16,065 nt of DNA from JAYEJW01 sp034716535 (GTDB lineage: Bacteria > Pseudomonadota > Gammaproteobacteria > Chromatiales > Chromatiaceae): positions 1 to 16,065 of the forward strand of contig JAYEJW010000096.1 of the NCBI GenBank assembly GCA_034716535.1. The letters run 5' to 3'. This document shows positions 1-9,523 of the stretch, one piece after another. The first letter of the stretch is position 1. Each line of letters opens with the position of its first letter. A program made the translations under genes and the position numbers. Under the pieces are notes generated by a model. The model was not told the origin of the DNA, searched no databases, and saw nothing but the letters and a program-made list of their open reading frames with translations.

Positions 1-96
1 AAATCATCCAGTCTATTTAGTACTGTTTTATGTGTCATCGTGGCTGCTAAAATTGTAGTATCTTTAATCATATCAAATATCTCATCAGGAAAATGA
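1..96 (+). CDS. Possible C-terminal end of an AT-rich membrane protein gene (partial at left edge)
   Basis: Reading from base 1, 31 sense codons run to a TGA at 94-96. The predicted peptide is hydrophobic (…STVLCVIVAAKIVVSLII…), like a last transmembrane helix with a short polar tail. The stretch is far more AT-rich than everything to its right, and the change to GC-rich sequence comes directly after this TGA, which argues that a real gene ends here. It would converge on the glycosyltransferase gene and overlap its last 29 bases. Polysaccharide flippases and polymerases are often AT-rich and neighbour such glycosyltransferases, but nothing here identifies the family. Caution: two other frames are also open for part of the stretch, including a minus-strand frame with an ATG at 38 that runs off the edge, so the reading is tentative. 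Confidence 0.3.
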   Translation, partial: KSSSLFSTVLCVIVAAKIVVSLIISNISSGK

Positions 97-1756
97 TTCG
101 CGGAGGCTCGGGGGCTCCAGAGTCATGCGATGCCATGGACCGGGCGTTGAAATCTTCTCCCGGATTGCTTTCCGCAGGCGGCTGACCAGCGCCGGTCTTC
201 TCCCCGGGCGGGTCGGCCGGTACGGCGCGAAACCACTGCCAGGTGTCAAGGAGGGGGTTGAGCGTGTGACCGCGCTTCAGCTCGGTTTGTAGCTCCGCGG
301 ACGGCGTCAAGGCGAAGAGCGAAGACTGTTTGTTCGGTGGCGCGGCTGAGCTGTCCCACGGCTCCCCCCAGACCACAGCCCCGTTCTTCAGCTCGTACGA
401 CAGAGAGATGATCTCACCCAAACCGACACCGCTGTTCGTCACAAGGATGAGCGGCCGATCGACCGCATTGATCAACTGCGCGACCTCCCGGTTGCGGGCA
501 CTGAAGTTCTTTGTCCACCATGTCTGGGCATCGAGAATAAGCAGTCCCGACAGCACCCCTGAACCGAGAACCAGCGCGAGGCCCGGCCGCGCCGCCAGAC
601 GCCGGCCTACCGAAGGCGCGTCCCATCCGGTCGCGAGGACGTAGGCCACGGCGAGCTCGACGGCAAGGAAGCCCGGGAGCAGGTACCTCGGGTGCAGGGA
701 GCGGCTGCCCCCCAGTATCAGGTCCGGAAGCAGCACCGGCGCCGCGAATGCCGCGAACAGTAGGCAGAGGAACAGACGTGGCTTGGCGGGCGCATCCCGA
801 CAGAACCGCCACACCAGCCACGCCAACGGCAGCAGCCCGAGAAGCAGGATGGGTCCTGCTGCAGGATAGTCGGTGAAGATCCGCACCAGATGCATACCCC
901 ACTCCTCGAGCAGTCTTTGCACCGGGATGGAGCGTTCCATCCAGGCCGTAACCCGCTCGACTCGGTGGGAACCCTCGATCACGACCAGGAGCCAGGGGGA
1001 GAACAGCAGCATGCCGAATGCCGTGGCCGCGGCCCAGGCGCGTACGAGTCCGCGCCTGCTCTCGGCTTCTCGCCGGGTCGTCACCAAGACGTACGCACCA
1101 TGCACGGCCACCACGAGGATGGACAACAAATGGGAGTAAAGACCGATGGCGACGAGCGCGCCATACAGCGACCAGTCCCCCAGACGCCTCCGGCGCAGGG
1201 CCCACAGGAGGGCGGCGCTGGAGGCAGTAACGGCGGCCGTCCAGAGGGCGTACTCGCGCGCCTCCTGCGCGTAGAGCAGATGCAACGGGGAGCAGGCGGC
1301 CAGGGCCGCAGCAATCCAGGCCGCCCTGGGATTCTCGAAGAGCTCGCGTGCCAGCCAGAAGACCGCGGGTATGAGCAAGAGCGAGAGCAGGGCCGAGGTT
1401 CCACGAAGCGCAACCAGCGGTTCCTGTACGAGCGCGCTGGCGAGCCGTGCCGCCAGATAGTAGAGCGGGCTGTGCTCCGGGTGCTCCATGAGCGCGGTCC
1501 AGGTGTCTCCCCACCCCCGCTCGGACGAGGGTCTTTGGAACAGGAGGAGATCTGCCGGGGAGAGGGGCCTTCCGCTGAAGACGACTTCTTCGACTTGGGT
1601 CCGCTCGTAGCCGAATGCCCGTACCGCGGTGAAGACCTCATCATGCCAGACGACCATGCGGTCGACCTCGTACAGCCGGGCCAGGGAGCCCGCGAGGATG
1701 ATCAGGCCGACGATGACCATCAACGGAGAGGCTCTGAGAAAGGTGCGGGTCGTCAT
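68..1756 (-). CDS. GT39-like integral membrane glycosyltransferase
   Basis: A 562-residue polytopic membrane protein of the dolichyl-phosphate-mannose mannosyltransferase-like (GT39/ArnT-like, GT-C fold) type. Such enzymes move a sugar from a polyprenyl-phosphate donor to a lipid, protein or glycan on the periplasmic face of the inner membrane. Seen: a first membrane helix near residues 12-30, followed by WHDE (37-40), the acidic pair typical of the first periplasmic loop; HPEHSPLYY (92-100); YAQEAREY (162-169), characteristic of the family; repeated hydrophobic helices to about residue 410; and HPRYLLP (355-361). From about 511 the protein becomes a Pro/Gly/Glu-rich, probably disordered tail. 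The final nine residues (IIFLMRYLI) are encoded in abruptly AT-rich DNA, so the native end may have been replaced. No clear Shine-Dalgarno precedes the ATG at 1756; an in-frame ATG at 1720 is an alternative. The donor and acceptor cannot be told from sequence. Confidence 0.85.
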   Translation of the reverse strand: MTTRTFLRASPLMVIVGLIILAGSLARLYEVDRMVVWHDEVFTAVRAFGYERTQVEEVVFSGRPLSPADLLLFQRPSSERGWGDTWTALMEHPEHSPLYYLAARLASALVQEPLVALRGTSALLSLLLIPAVFWLARELFENPRAAWIAAALAACSPLHLLYAQEAREYALWTAAVTASSAALLWALRRRRLGDWSLYGALVAIGLYSHLLSILVVAVHGAYVLVTTRREAESRRGLVRAWAAATAFGMLLFSPWLLVVIEGSHRVERVTAWMERSIPVQRLLEEWGMHLVRIFTDYPAAGPILLLGLLPLAWLVWRFCRDAPAKPRLFLCLLFAAFAAPVLLPDLILGGSRSLHPRYLLPGFLAVELAVAYVLATGWDAPSVGRRLAARPGLALVLGSGVLSGLLILDAQTWWTKNFSARNREVAQLINAVDRPLILVTNSGVGLGEIISLSYELKNGAVVWGEPWDSSAAPPNKQSSLFALTPSAELQTELKRGHTLNPLLDTWQWFRAVPADPPGEKTGAGQPPAESNPGEDFNARSMASHDSGAPEPPRIIFLMRYLI

Positions 1757-1821
1757 CGGGGGTAATGCGGATATTTCTCAAGCCCTATCTGGCGCGATTC
1801 GAACAGGTTTACGGCTCGGGC

Positions 1822-1887
1822 GTCTCGCGGATGCGGAGACAGTCCCGCACGCCAGTAGATTTTCTTCGCGCCCTTCGCGGCTTCGCG
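1822..1887. repeat. Intergenic hairpin followed by three CTTCGCG copies
   Basis: The 181-bp gap between the SRPBCC gene and the glycosyltransferase gene holds two motifs. One is a short inverted repeat, GTCTC (1822-1826) with GAGAC (1836-1840), extendable inward by GC/GC around a GGAT loop with one bulged base. The other is three copies of CTTCGCG starting at 1864, 1873 and 1881. There is no T-tract, so it is not a convincing intrinsic terminator. The phased CTTCGCG copies resemble short intergenic repeats seen in proteobacterial genomes, but I cannot count copies outside this window. Confidence 0.35.
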
Positions 1888-1937
1888 TGAGACTCACTCT
1901 ACGTTGTTACCTAGTCTGAGGCGGGCCTGTACTACGG

Positions 1938-2480
1938 CTAAACCGCCCCGGTCTCCGCGAGTCGCTTGAGCCGGTCCAGGCCCTCCTCGTATTTGTCGCC
2001 GACCAGCCCCTTCATCAAGAGGCCCATGTAGCGGCCGATCAGATCGTTGCCGATCTGGTAGCCGAAGCTCCAGGTGACGCGGGTGGGACCGGAGTCCAGG
2101 GGCTCGAGGTCAAAGCGGGCGTCCGCGCTACCCTGGGGGCCGAAATCGAGCAGAAAAACCACTTGCTCCGGCTGCCTGCTGCGGATGATCTCCTGGCTGC
2201 CGGCGCCCACTTCCGGATCGTCGCTCGACCAGGTCATGCGTGCGCCGACACCGGCCTCGGGACCCTCGAAGCTGTACCGCGTGTTACTCGTGTCCTTCGC
2301 CCAGGGGGACCAGCGGTTGAAGGCCCGCAGGTCGTCGACGAGGGGGAATATGGCCTCGGGCGCGGTGGAGATCTCGACGCTGCGCTCGACCTGCATCTGA
2401 CCTGGCAGCAGGAGCCCGACCAGAATAAAGAGGCCGAACAGGGTGCCCATAACGATGGCGGCAGTGCGGACGAAGTTCAT
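1938..2480 (-). CDS. Membrane-anchored SRPBCC (START-like) domain protein
   Basis: A 180-residue protein with one N-terminal membrane helix (about residues 5-25, no obvious cleavage site) followed by an SRPBCC / polyketide-cyclase-like domain. Seen: the VERSVEISTAPEAIFPLVDD strand-helix opening (31-50), the FNRWSPWA motif (54-61), and the C-terminal helix with GRYMGLLMKGLVGDKYEEGL (149-168), which recur in this bacterial subfamily. SRPBCC folds enclose a hydrophobic ligand pocket; the ligand and role of this group are not established, and none can be inferred here. The start at 2480 is chosen because the helix begins right after it and a GGAG lies about eight bases upstream; the frame stays open to an ATG at 2579, but that extension runs through the palindromic repeat at 2532-2638 and lacks protein-like character. 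It lies downstream of metH on the same strand after a 294-bp gap, so co-transcription is uncertain. Confidence 0.85.
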   Translation of the reverse strand: MNFVRTAAIVMGTLFGLFILVGLLLPGQMQVERSVEISTAPEAIFPLVDDLRAFNRWSPWAKDTSNTRYSFEGPEAGVGARMTWSSDDPEVGAGSQEIIRSRQPEQVVFLLDFGPQGSADARFDLEPLDSGPTRVTWSFGYQIGNDLIGRYMGLLMKGLVGDKYEEGLDRLKRLAETGAV

Positions 2481-2531
2481 TGGCTCAAGCTCCGCGAAAC
2501 GGTTCAACCTAGAAGCGGTAGTTGGACGCCG

Positions 2532-2638
2532 CCCAGGGTGCGTGCCGGGGGGTGTCTGGCAAGGCACAACGAGGCGCAATAGCCAGCTATTGCAACGAGT
2601 TGTAACGCAGCCAGGCGCCGTCCGGTGCGTGCACTGGG
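2532..2638. repeat. Nested palindromic intergenic element (about 107 bp)
   Basis: Five sets of complementary arms are nested around one centre. GCAATAGC (2576-2583) and GCTATTGC (2586-2593) flank a two-base centre. Outward come ACAAC (2566-2570) with GTTGT (2599-2603); CTGGC (2556-2560) with GCCAG (2610-2614); CCGG (2545-2548) with CCGG (2622-2625); and CCCA/GTGC (2532-2535, 2538-2541) with GCAC/TGGG (2631-2634, 2635-2638). Short unpaired patches separate the arms, as expected of a long imperfect cruciform or RNA hairpin. The length, the order of arms and the intergenic position suggest a MITE- or REP/BIME-like dispersed repeat. No target-site duplication or transposase was found. Confidence 0.6.
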
Positions 2639-2774
2639 TGGTGTAGCGCCCCCACCAAGCAGGTGAGGCGAAACAGCACCAACATTTCTGCCAAGATCAG
2701 TCACTTAATCCTCGCGTTAAGCGGTCAACTGCCGTTTCTAGGTTCAACGCATCTGAAGAAGTTTATCGCGCGGG

Positions 2775-6461
<3,687 letters not shown>

Positions 6462-6527
6462 GTTTCGGGCCTTTTCGATGCAACGGACGGGACGACGCCA
6501 TAGCGACGATGGCTTGAGGAGCAAGGA

Positions 6528-6533
6528 ATTATA
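6528..6533 (-). promoter_or_regulatory. Candidate -10 box for metH
   Basis: Read on the minus strand, TATAAT is a perfect sigma-70 -10 hexamer 66 bases upstream of the metH ATG. The -35 region at 17-18 bp spacing (around 6551-6557, CTCGCC-like) is poor, so the promoter would be weak or activator-dependent. The leader downstream includes a small hairpin, GCCAT (6497-6501) with ATGGC (6509-6513). Confidence 0.35.
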
Positions 6534-6601
6534 GCGCTCTTTATCGGGTCGGCGAGCCGCGTCAGTCGGTATGGTGTTAGGTCCCTCTGCGCTCTCCCGT
6601 A

Positions 6602-6607
6602 TATGAT
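6602..6607 (+). promoter_or_regulatory. Candidate -10 box for the small gene-rlmH-maf-rng unit
   Basis: TATGAT is a good -10 match 43 bases upstream of the ATG at 6651. The best -35-like hexamer, TTAGGT (6577-6582), is weak and sits 19 bp away. It lies in the divergent spacer shared with metH, where a promoter for the plus-strand genes is expected. Confidence 0.35.
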
Positions 6608-6636
6608 GCGAGGATTTGAAAGACAGACCACCCACA

Positions 6637-6644
6637 GAGGAGGT
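6637..6644 (+). promoter_or_regulatory. Very strong Shine-Dalgarno that fixes the start of the small protein
   Basis: GAGGAGGT lies six bases before the ATG at 6651 and is nearly fully complementary to the 16S rRNA tail. It is the strongest ribosome binding site in the window and rules out the upstream in-frame ATGs at 6603 and 6606. Confidence 0.8.
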
Positions 6645-6650
6645 ACACCC

Positions 6651-6875
6651 ATGGCAGAGCGCTTCATGGTGCTGCCGAGCGAGGACGTCTCAAGGATCCG
6701 TGTTGTGACCGTCCCCGAGGACATGTCTTCCCACGAGGCTTACCGCTACCTTACGGGGTTGATTGCCGAGATCGAGCGCACCGGCGACGACCGCTGGGTC
6801 GAGGACGTCCTGGACGCCTTGGAGGACCACGGCTTCGAGAGTGTGGAGTGCGCGATCGGCCCCCATCTCGACTGA
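6651..6875 (+). CDS. Uncharacterised small acidic protein (74 residues)
   Basis: I do not recognise this family. The 74-residue product is acidic and soluble, with no signal peptide or membrane helix. A strand-like opening (RFMVLPSEDVSRIRVVTVPE, residues 4-23) leads into a probable helix (SSHEAYRYLTGLIAEIERTG), an Asp/Glu-rich WVEDVLDALEDHGF segment and a short C-terminal strand VECAIGP. Translation support is excellent: GAGGAGGT six bases upstream of the ATG. It ends only seven bases before rlmH and is the first gene of the plus-strand set. In many Proteobacteria the gene before rlmH is rsfS (ribosomal silencing factor), but this protein has neither the length (about 105) nor the recognisable motifs of RsfS. 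Its position suggests, without proving, a link to ribosome or RNA metabolism. Confidence 0.75.
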   Translation: MAERFMVLPSEDVSRIRVVTVPEDMSSHEAYRYLTGLIAEIERTGDDRWVEDVLDALEDHGFESVECAIGPHLD

Positions 6876-6882
6876 GCAGCCG

Positions 6883-7353
6883 GTGCGGATCCATCTGTTG
6901 AGCGTCGGACGCAGGATGCCGGACTGGGTCGATGCGGGCTACCGCGAATACGCCAAGCGCCTGCCGAACGAGTGCAATCTCCGCCTGGTCGAAATCGATT
7001 CCGGGCACCGCCGTAAAGGCGCGAGCACGGAAGTGGCGCGCCGGGACGAGGGCGAGCGCATGCTCGCCGCCCTGCCCAAGGGCGTGCGCGTCGTTGCGCT
7101 GGATGTGCGCGGTCGGGCCTGGAGCACCGAGCAGCTGGCCGATCAACTCTCGGCTTGGATGGCGGATGGGCGTGATCTCGCCCTGCTGGTGGGGGGGCCG
7201 GAGGGGCTTGCCGACGTCTGCGTTCAGCGGGCCGATCAGCGTTGGTCCCTCTCGCCTCTGACCTTTCCCCACCCACTGGTGCGGGTCATCCTTGCCGAGC
7301 AGCTCTACCGGGCCTGGAGCATCCTCCAAGGTCATCCGTATCACCGCGCCTAG
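6883..7353 (+). CDS. rlmH: 23S rRNA (pseudouridine1915-N3)-methyltransferase RlmH
   Basis: Small SPOUT-class methyltransferase that uses AdoMet to methylate N3 of pseudouridine 1915 in helix 69 of 23S rRNA, acting on assembled 70S ribosomes as a homodimer. The 156 residues match the E. coli length (155). Seen: MRIHLLSVGRRMPDWV at the N-terminus, the glycine-rich AdoMet loop LLVGGPEGL (101-109), and the hallmark C-terminal trefoil-knot segment WSLSPLTFPHPLVRVILAEQ (121-140) continuing to AWSILQGHPYHR. The start is GTG at 6883: the conserved protein begins there, seven bases after the upstream stop, although the Shine-Dalgarno is weak, which suggests translational coupling to the small gene. 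It is followed after 13 bp by maf. Confidence 0.96.
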   Translation: MRIHLLSVGRRMPDWVDAGYREYAKRLPNECNLRLVEIDSGHRRKGASTEVARRDEGERMLAALPKGVRVVALDVRGRAWSTEQLADQLSAWMADGRDLALLVGGPEGLADVCVQRADQRWSLSPLTFPHPLVRVILAEQLYRAWSILQGHPYHRA

Positions 7354-7360
7354 AACGCAA

Positions 7361-7364
7361 GGAG
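7361..7364 (+). promoter_or_regulatory. Shine-Dalgarno GGAG that makes the maf start ambiguous
   Basis: GGAG is only two bases from the ATG at 7367, too close for normal initiation, but eight bases from the in-frame TTG at 7373, an ideal distance. The TTG would give a protein starting (M)ANPQIYLASNSPRR, which fits the family well. Confidence 0.55.
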
Positions 7365-7366
7365 AA

Positions 7367-7990
7367 ATGGGATTGGCGAACCCGCAGATCTATCTGGCGT
7401 CCAATTCTCCGAGACGGCGCGAGCTGCTGGAACAGATCGGCGTGCGTTTCGGCCTCATCGCCATCGATCTGGACGAGGCCCCGCTTTTCGGCGAGCCACC
7501 GGAGGCATTCGTGTTGCGCGTGGCCCTTGACAAGGCGCGGGCAGGCCGCGCTCTGGTGGGGTCCGGGCGGGACCTGCCGGTGCTGGCGGCGGATACGGCG
7601 GTCGTCGTGGAAGACCGTATCCTCGGCAAGCCCAGGGATCGCTGTGACGCGGCCGCCATGATGCGGCTGCTCTCCGGGCGTACGCACCGGGTGATGACCG
7701 GAGTCGCGCTGGCCGGCGGGAGCGAGCATCAGGTGCTCAGTATCAGCGAGGTCAGGTTCCGCGCAGTTGCGCCGGCGGAGGCTCAGGCATACTGGGAGAC
7801 CGGAGAGCCGGCCGACAAGGCGGGCGGATACGGTATTCAGGGGCTCGGCGCCCTGTTCGCCGAGGATCTGCGCGGCAGCTATACGGGCGTGATGGGGCTG
7901 CCGTTGTTCGAGACGGCCCGCCTGCTCGCCGCCGCGGGCATCGACATCCTTGCCGAGGCATCGAAAACGAAAAAGGACCACCGAACTTGA
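7367..7990 (+). CDS. maf: Maf-like nucleoside triphosphate pyrophosphatase (YhdE type)
   Basis: House-cleaning enzyme that hydrolyses nucleotides to the monophosphate and pyrophosphate. The E. coli YhdE branch acts on dTTP, UTP and modified uridine triphosphates. Seen in 207 residues (numbered from the ATG): the family opening IYLASNSPRRRELL (8-21), the catalytic Asp in AADTAVVV (Asp76) followed by LGKP, SGRTHRVMTGVAL (103-115), and ADKAGGYGIQGLG (149-161), the signature of the YhdE rather than the YceF branch as far as eye comparison allows. The start is either ATG 7367 or, better by ribosome-binding-site spacing, TTG 7373 (205 residues). The C-terminal tail is lysine-rich. The stop codon overlaps the TTG start of rng by four bases (TTGA), so the two are probably translationally coupled. 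In many Proteobacteria maf and rng are adjacent, as here. Confidence 0.93.
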   Translation: MGLANPQIYLASNSPRRRELLEQIGVRFGLIAIDLDEAPLFGEPPEAFVLRVALDKARAGRALVGSGRDLPVLAADTAVVVEDRILGKPRDRCDAAAMMRLLSGRTHRVMTGVALAGGSEHQVLSISEVRFRAVAPAEAQAYWETGEPADKAGGYGIQGLGALFAEDLRGSYTGVMGLPLFETARLLAAAGIDILAEASKTKKDHRT

Positions 7991-9441
7991 GCGAAGAAAT
8001 TCTGGTCAACGTGACCCCTCCGGAGACCCGCGTTGCCGTGGTGGAAAATGGCGTGGTACATGAGATCATCATCGAGCGCGCCGATCGTCGGGGACTGGTG
8101 GGCAACGTCTACAAAGGGCGGATCTGTCGCGTGCTGCCGGGTATGCAGGCGGCCTTCGTCGACATCGGCCTGGAGCGAGCCGCCTTTCTCCATACGTCGG
8201 ATATCGTAGGCAATGAAGGCGAGCCCCGCGGAGAGCACATCTACGAGATCGTGCGCGAGGGTGACCCCATCGTGGTGCAGGTCGTCAAGGACCCCCTCGG
8301 AACCAAGGGCGCGCGGCTCACCACGAACATTTCCATCCCGTCGCGTTACCTGGTGTTCATGCCGACCCTCAACAACACGGGCGTTTCCCAGAAGATCGAT
8401 GAGGAGAACGAGCGCAAACGCCTGAGGGACACTCTGCAGCGCTTCGTGGACGAGGAAACCTGCGAAGGCGGTTTTATCGCCCGCACAGCGGCCGACGGCA
8501 TCAGCGACGAGGCCCTGCACAAAGACATGGCGTTTCTGGCCAAGCTTTGGCGCGGCATCAAGGAGCGCTGCCAGGCCTCGGACGACGCTGGGCTGATCCA
8601 CGACGACCTGCCGCTCGCCCTGCGCGCCCTGCGCGATCTGGTGGGGCCGGAGGTGGAGCGGGTGCGGATCGACTCCCGATCGACCCTCGAGCGCGCAAGG
8701 GTCTTTGCCGCCAAGTACATTCCCGACATCGAGGGTCGGGTCGAGTACTACCAGGGCGAACGGCCCTTGTTCGATCTCTACGGCGTGGAGGACGAGATCC
8801 AGAAGGCCCTGCAGCGCAAGGTGCAACTCAAGTCCGGCGGCCATCTGGTGATCGACCAGACCGAGGCCATGACCACGATCGATGTGAATACCGGCGGCTT
8901 TGTCGGCCATCGAAATCTTGAAGAGACCATCTTCAAGACCAACCTGGAGGCGGCCCAGGCGATCTGCCGTCATCTGCGTCTGCGCAACCTGGGCGGCATC
9001 ATCATCATCGACTTCATCGACATGTGCGAGGACGAGCATAAGCGCCAGGTCCTGCGGGCGCTGGACAAGTGCCTGGCCAAGGATCACGCCAAGACCCATA
9101 TCAGCGAGGTCTCGTCCCTCGGGCTGGTGGAGATGACCCGAAAACGCACCCGCGAGTCCCTCGAGCATGTCCTGTGCGAACCCTGCCCTTGCTGTGCCGG
9201 ACGCGGCACCGTCAAGACGGCGGAGACGACCTGTTACGAGATCTTCCGCGAGATCATGAGAGAGGCACGCCAGTTCGACGTGGAGACCTTGCTGGTGCTG
9301 GCGTCCCAGGAGGTGATCGACCGCCTGTTGGACGAGGAGTCCGGGCACCTGGCGGAGCTCGAGGAGTTCACCGAAAAGCCCATCCGTCTGCAGGCCGAGG
9401 CGCTTTATACTCAAGAGCAGTACGACGTGGTGCTCATCTAG
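7987..9441 (+). CDS. rng: Ribonuclease G
   Basis: Single-strand-specific endoribonuclease of the RNase E/G family; in E. coli it makes the mature 5' end of 16S rRNA and turns over certain mRNAs. The 484 residues are close to E. coli RNase G (489), without the long C-terminal degradosome scaffold of RNase E. Seen: an N-terminal S1 RNA-binding region (about 36-125; GNVYKGRICRVLPGMQAAFV), the sensor and DNase-I-like catalytic region with the two metal-binding aspartates Asp299 (TTIDVNTGG) and Asp342 (IIIDFIDM), and the zinc-link cysteine cluster around C397-C403 (CEPCPCC) that joins protomers. The start is TTG at 7987: AAAGGA (7972-7977) sits nine bases upstream and the conserved EILVNVTPPETRVA begins immediately. 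It overlaps the maf stop. An unusual hairpin begins just after its stop codon. Confidence 0.96.
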   Translation: MSEEILVNVTPPETRVAVVENGVVHEIIIERADRRGLVGNVYKGRICRVLPGMQAAFVDIGLERAAFLHTSDIVGNEGEPRGEHIYEIVREGDPIVVQVVKDPLGTKGARLTTNISIPSRYLVFMPTLNNTGVSQKIDEENERKRLRDTLQRFVDEETCEGGFIARTAADGISDEALHKDMAFLAKLWRGIKERCQASDDAGLIHDDLPLALRALRDLVGPEVERVRIDSRSTLERARVFAAKYIPDIEGRVEYYQGERPLFDLYGVEDEIQKALQRKVQLKSGGHLVIDQTEAMTTIDVNTGGFVGHRNLEETIFKTNLEAAQAICRHLRLRNLGGIIIIDFIDMCEDEHKRQVLRALDKCLAKDHAKTHISEVSSLGLVEMTRKRTRESLEHVLCEPCPCCAGRGTVKTAETTCYEIFREIMREARQFDVETLLVLASQEVIDRLLDEESGHLAELEEFTEKPIRLQAEALYTQEQYDVVLI

Positions 9442-9442
9442 G

Positions 9443-9483
9443 GAAGCGCTGATCGATGCCATCCCGGCATGATCAGCGCACGG
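9443..9483 (+). repeat. REP-like hairpin, copy 1 (rng-yhdP gap)
   Basis: Outer stem GCGCTGATC (9446-9454) pairs with GATCAGCGC (9471-9479). A single bulged G (9455) separates it from the inner stem ATGCC (9456-9460) with GGCAT (9466-9470), closing a five-base loop ATCCC. Flanks are GAAGC on the left and ACGG on the right. There are fourteen base pairs in all and no following T-run, so it is not a classical terminator. A second member with matching flanks, loop and bulge lies at 14624-14662 in the other orientation. It begins one base after the rng stop and ends 40 bases before the yhdP start, so it may also affect mRNA stability or the relative level of the two genes. Confidence 0.7.
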
Positions 9484-9523
9484 CGCCCGAAAAGCGCAAC
9501 GTTGACGCCTGACCGCTTCGCCA

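Noticed and set aside
1..38. Minus-strand gene starting at ATG 38 and leaving the window
   Set aside because: Only twelve codons are visible, without a clear ribosome binding site; the competing plus-strand frame has a stop that coincides with the composition change.
890..1765. Long plus-strand frame (291 codons) across the glycosyltransferase gene
   Set aside because: Antisense shadow of a GC-rich gene; the translation is Gly/Arg/Gln-rich without family motifs, while the minus strand encodes a clear membrane enzyme.
1780..1815. tRNA-like string (GTTCGAATCGCGCC on the minus strand)
   Set aside because: The bases around the TTCGAAT loop do not form a T stem and no acceptor or D arm fits; probably chance.
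6462..6600. SAH or cobalamin riboswitch upstream of metH
   Set aside because: I looked for the conserved cores on the minus strand and saw only one short hairpin; the GAGGAGC-like string at 6515-6521 is on the wrong strand.
6462..6635. 58-residue N-terminal extension of MetH
   Set aside because: Not MetH-like in sequence, and it would overlap the promoter of the divergent gene. The ATG at 6461 gives the canonical length with a fair ribosome binding site.
9443..9483. Intrinsic terminator after rng
   Set aside because: The stem is strong but GC-rich sequence rather than a T-run follows; the match to the second hairpin makes a REP-like repeat the better reading.
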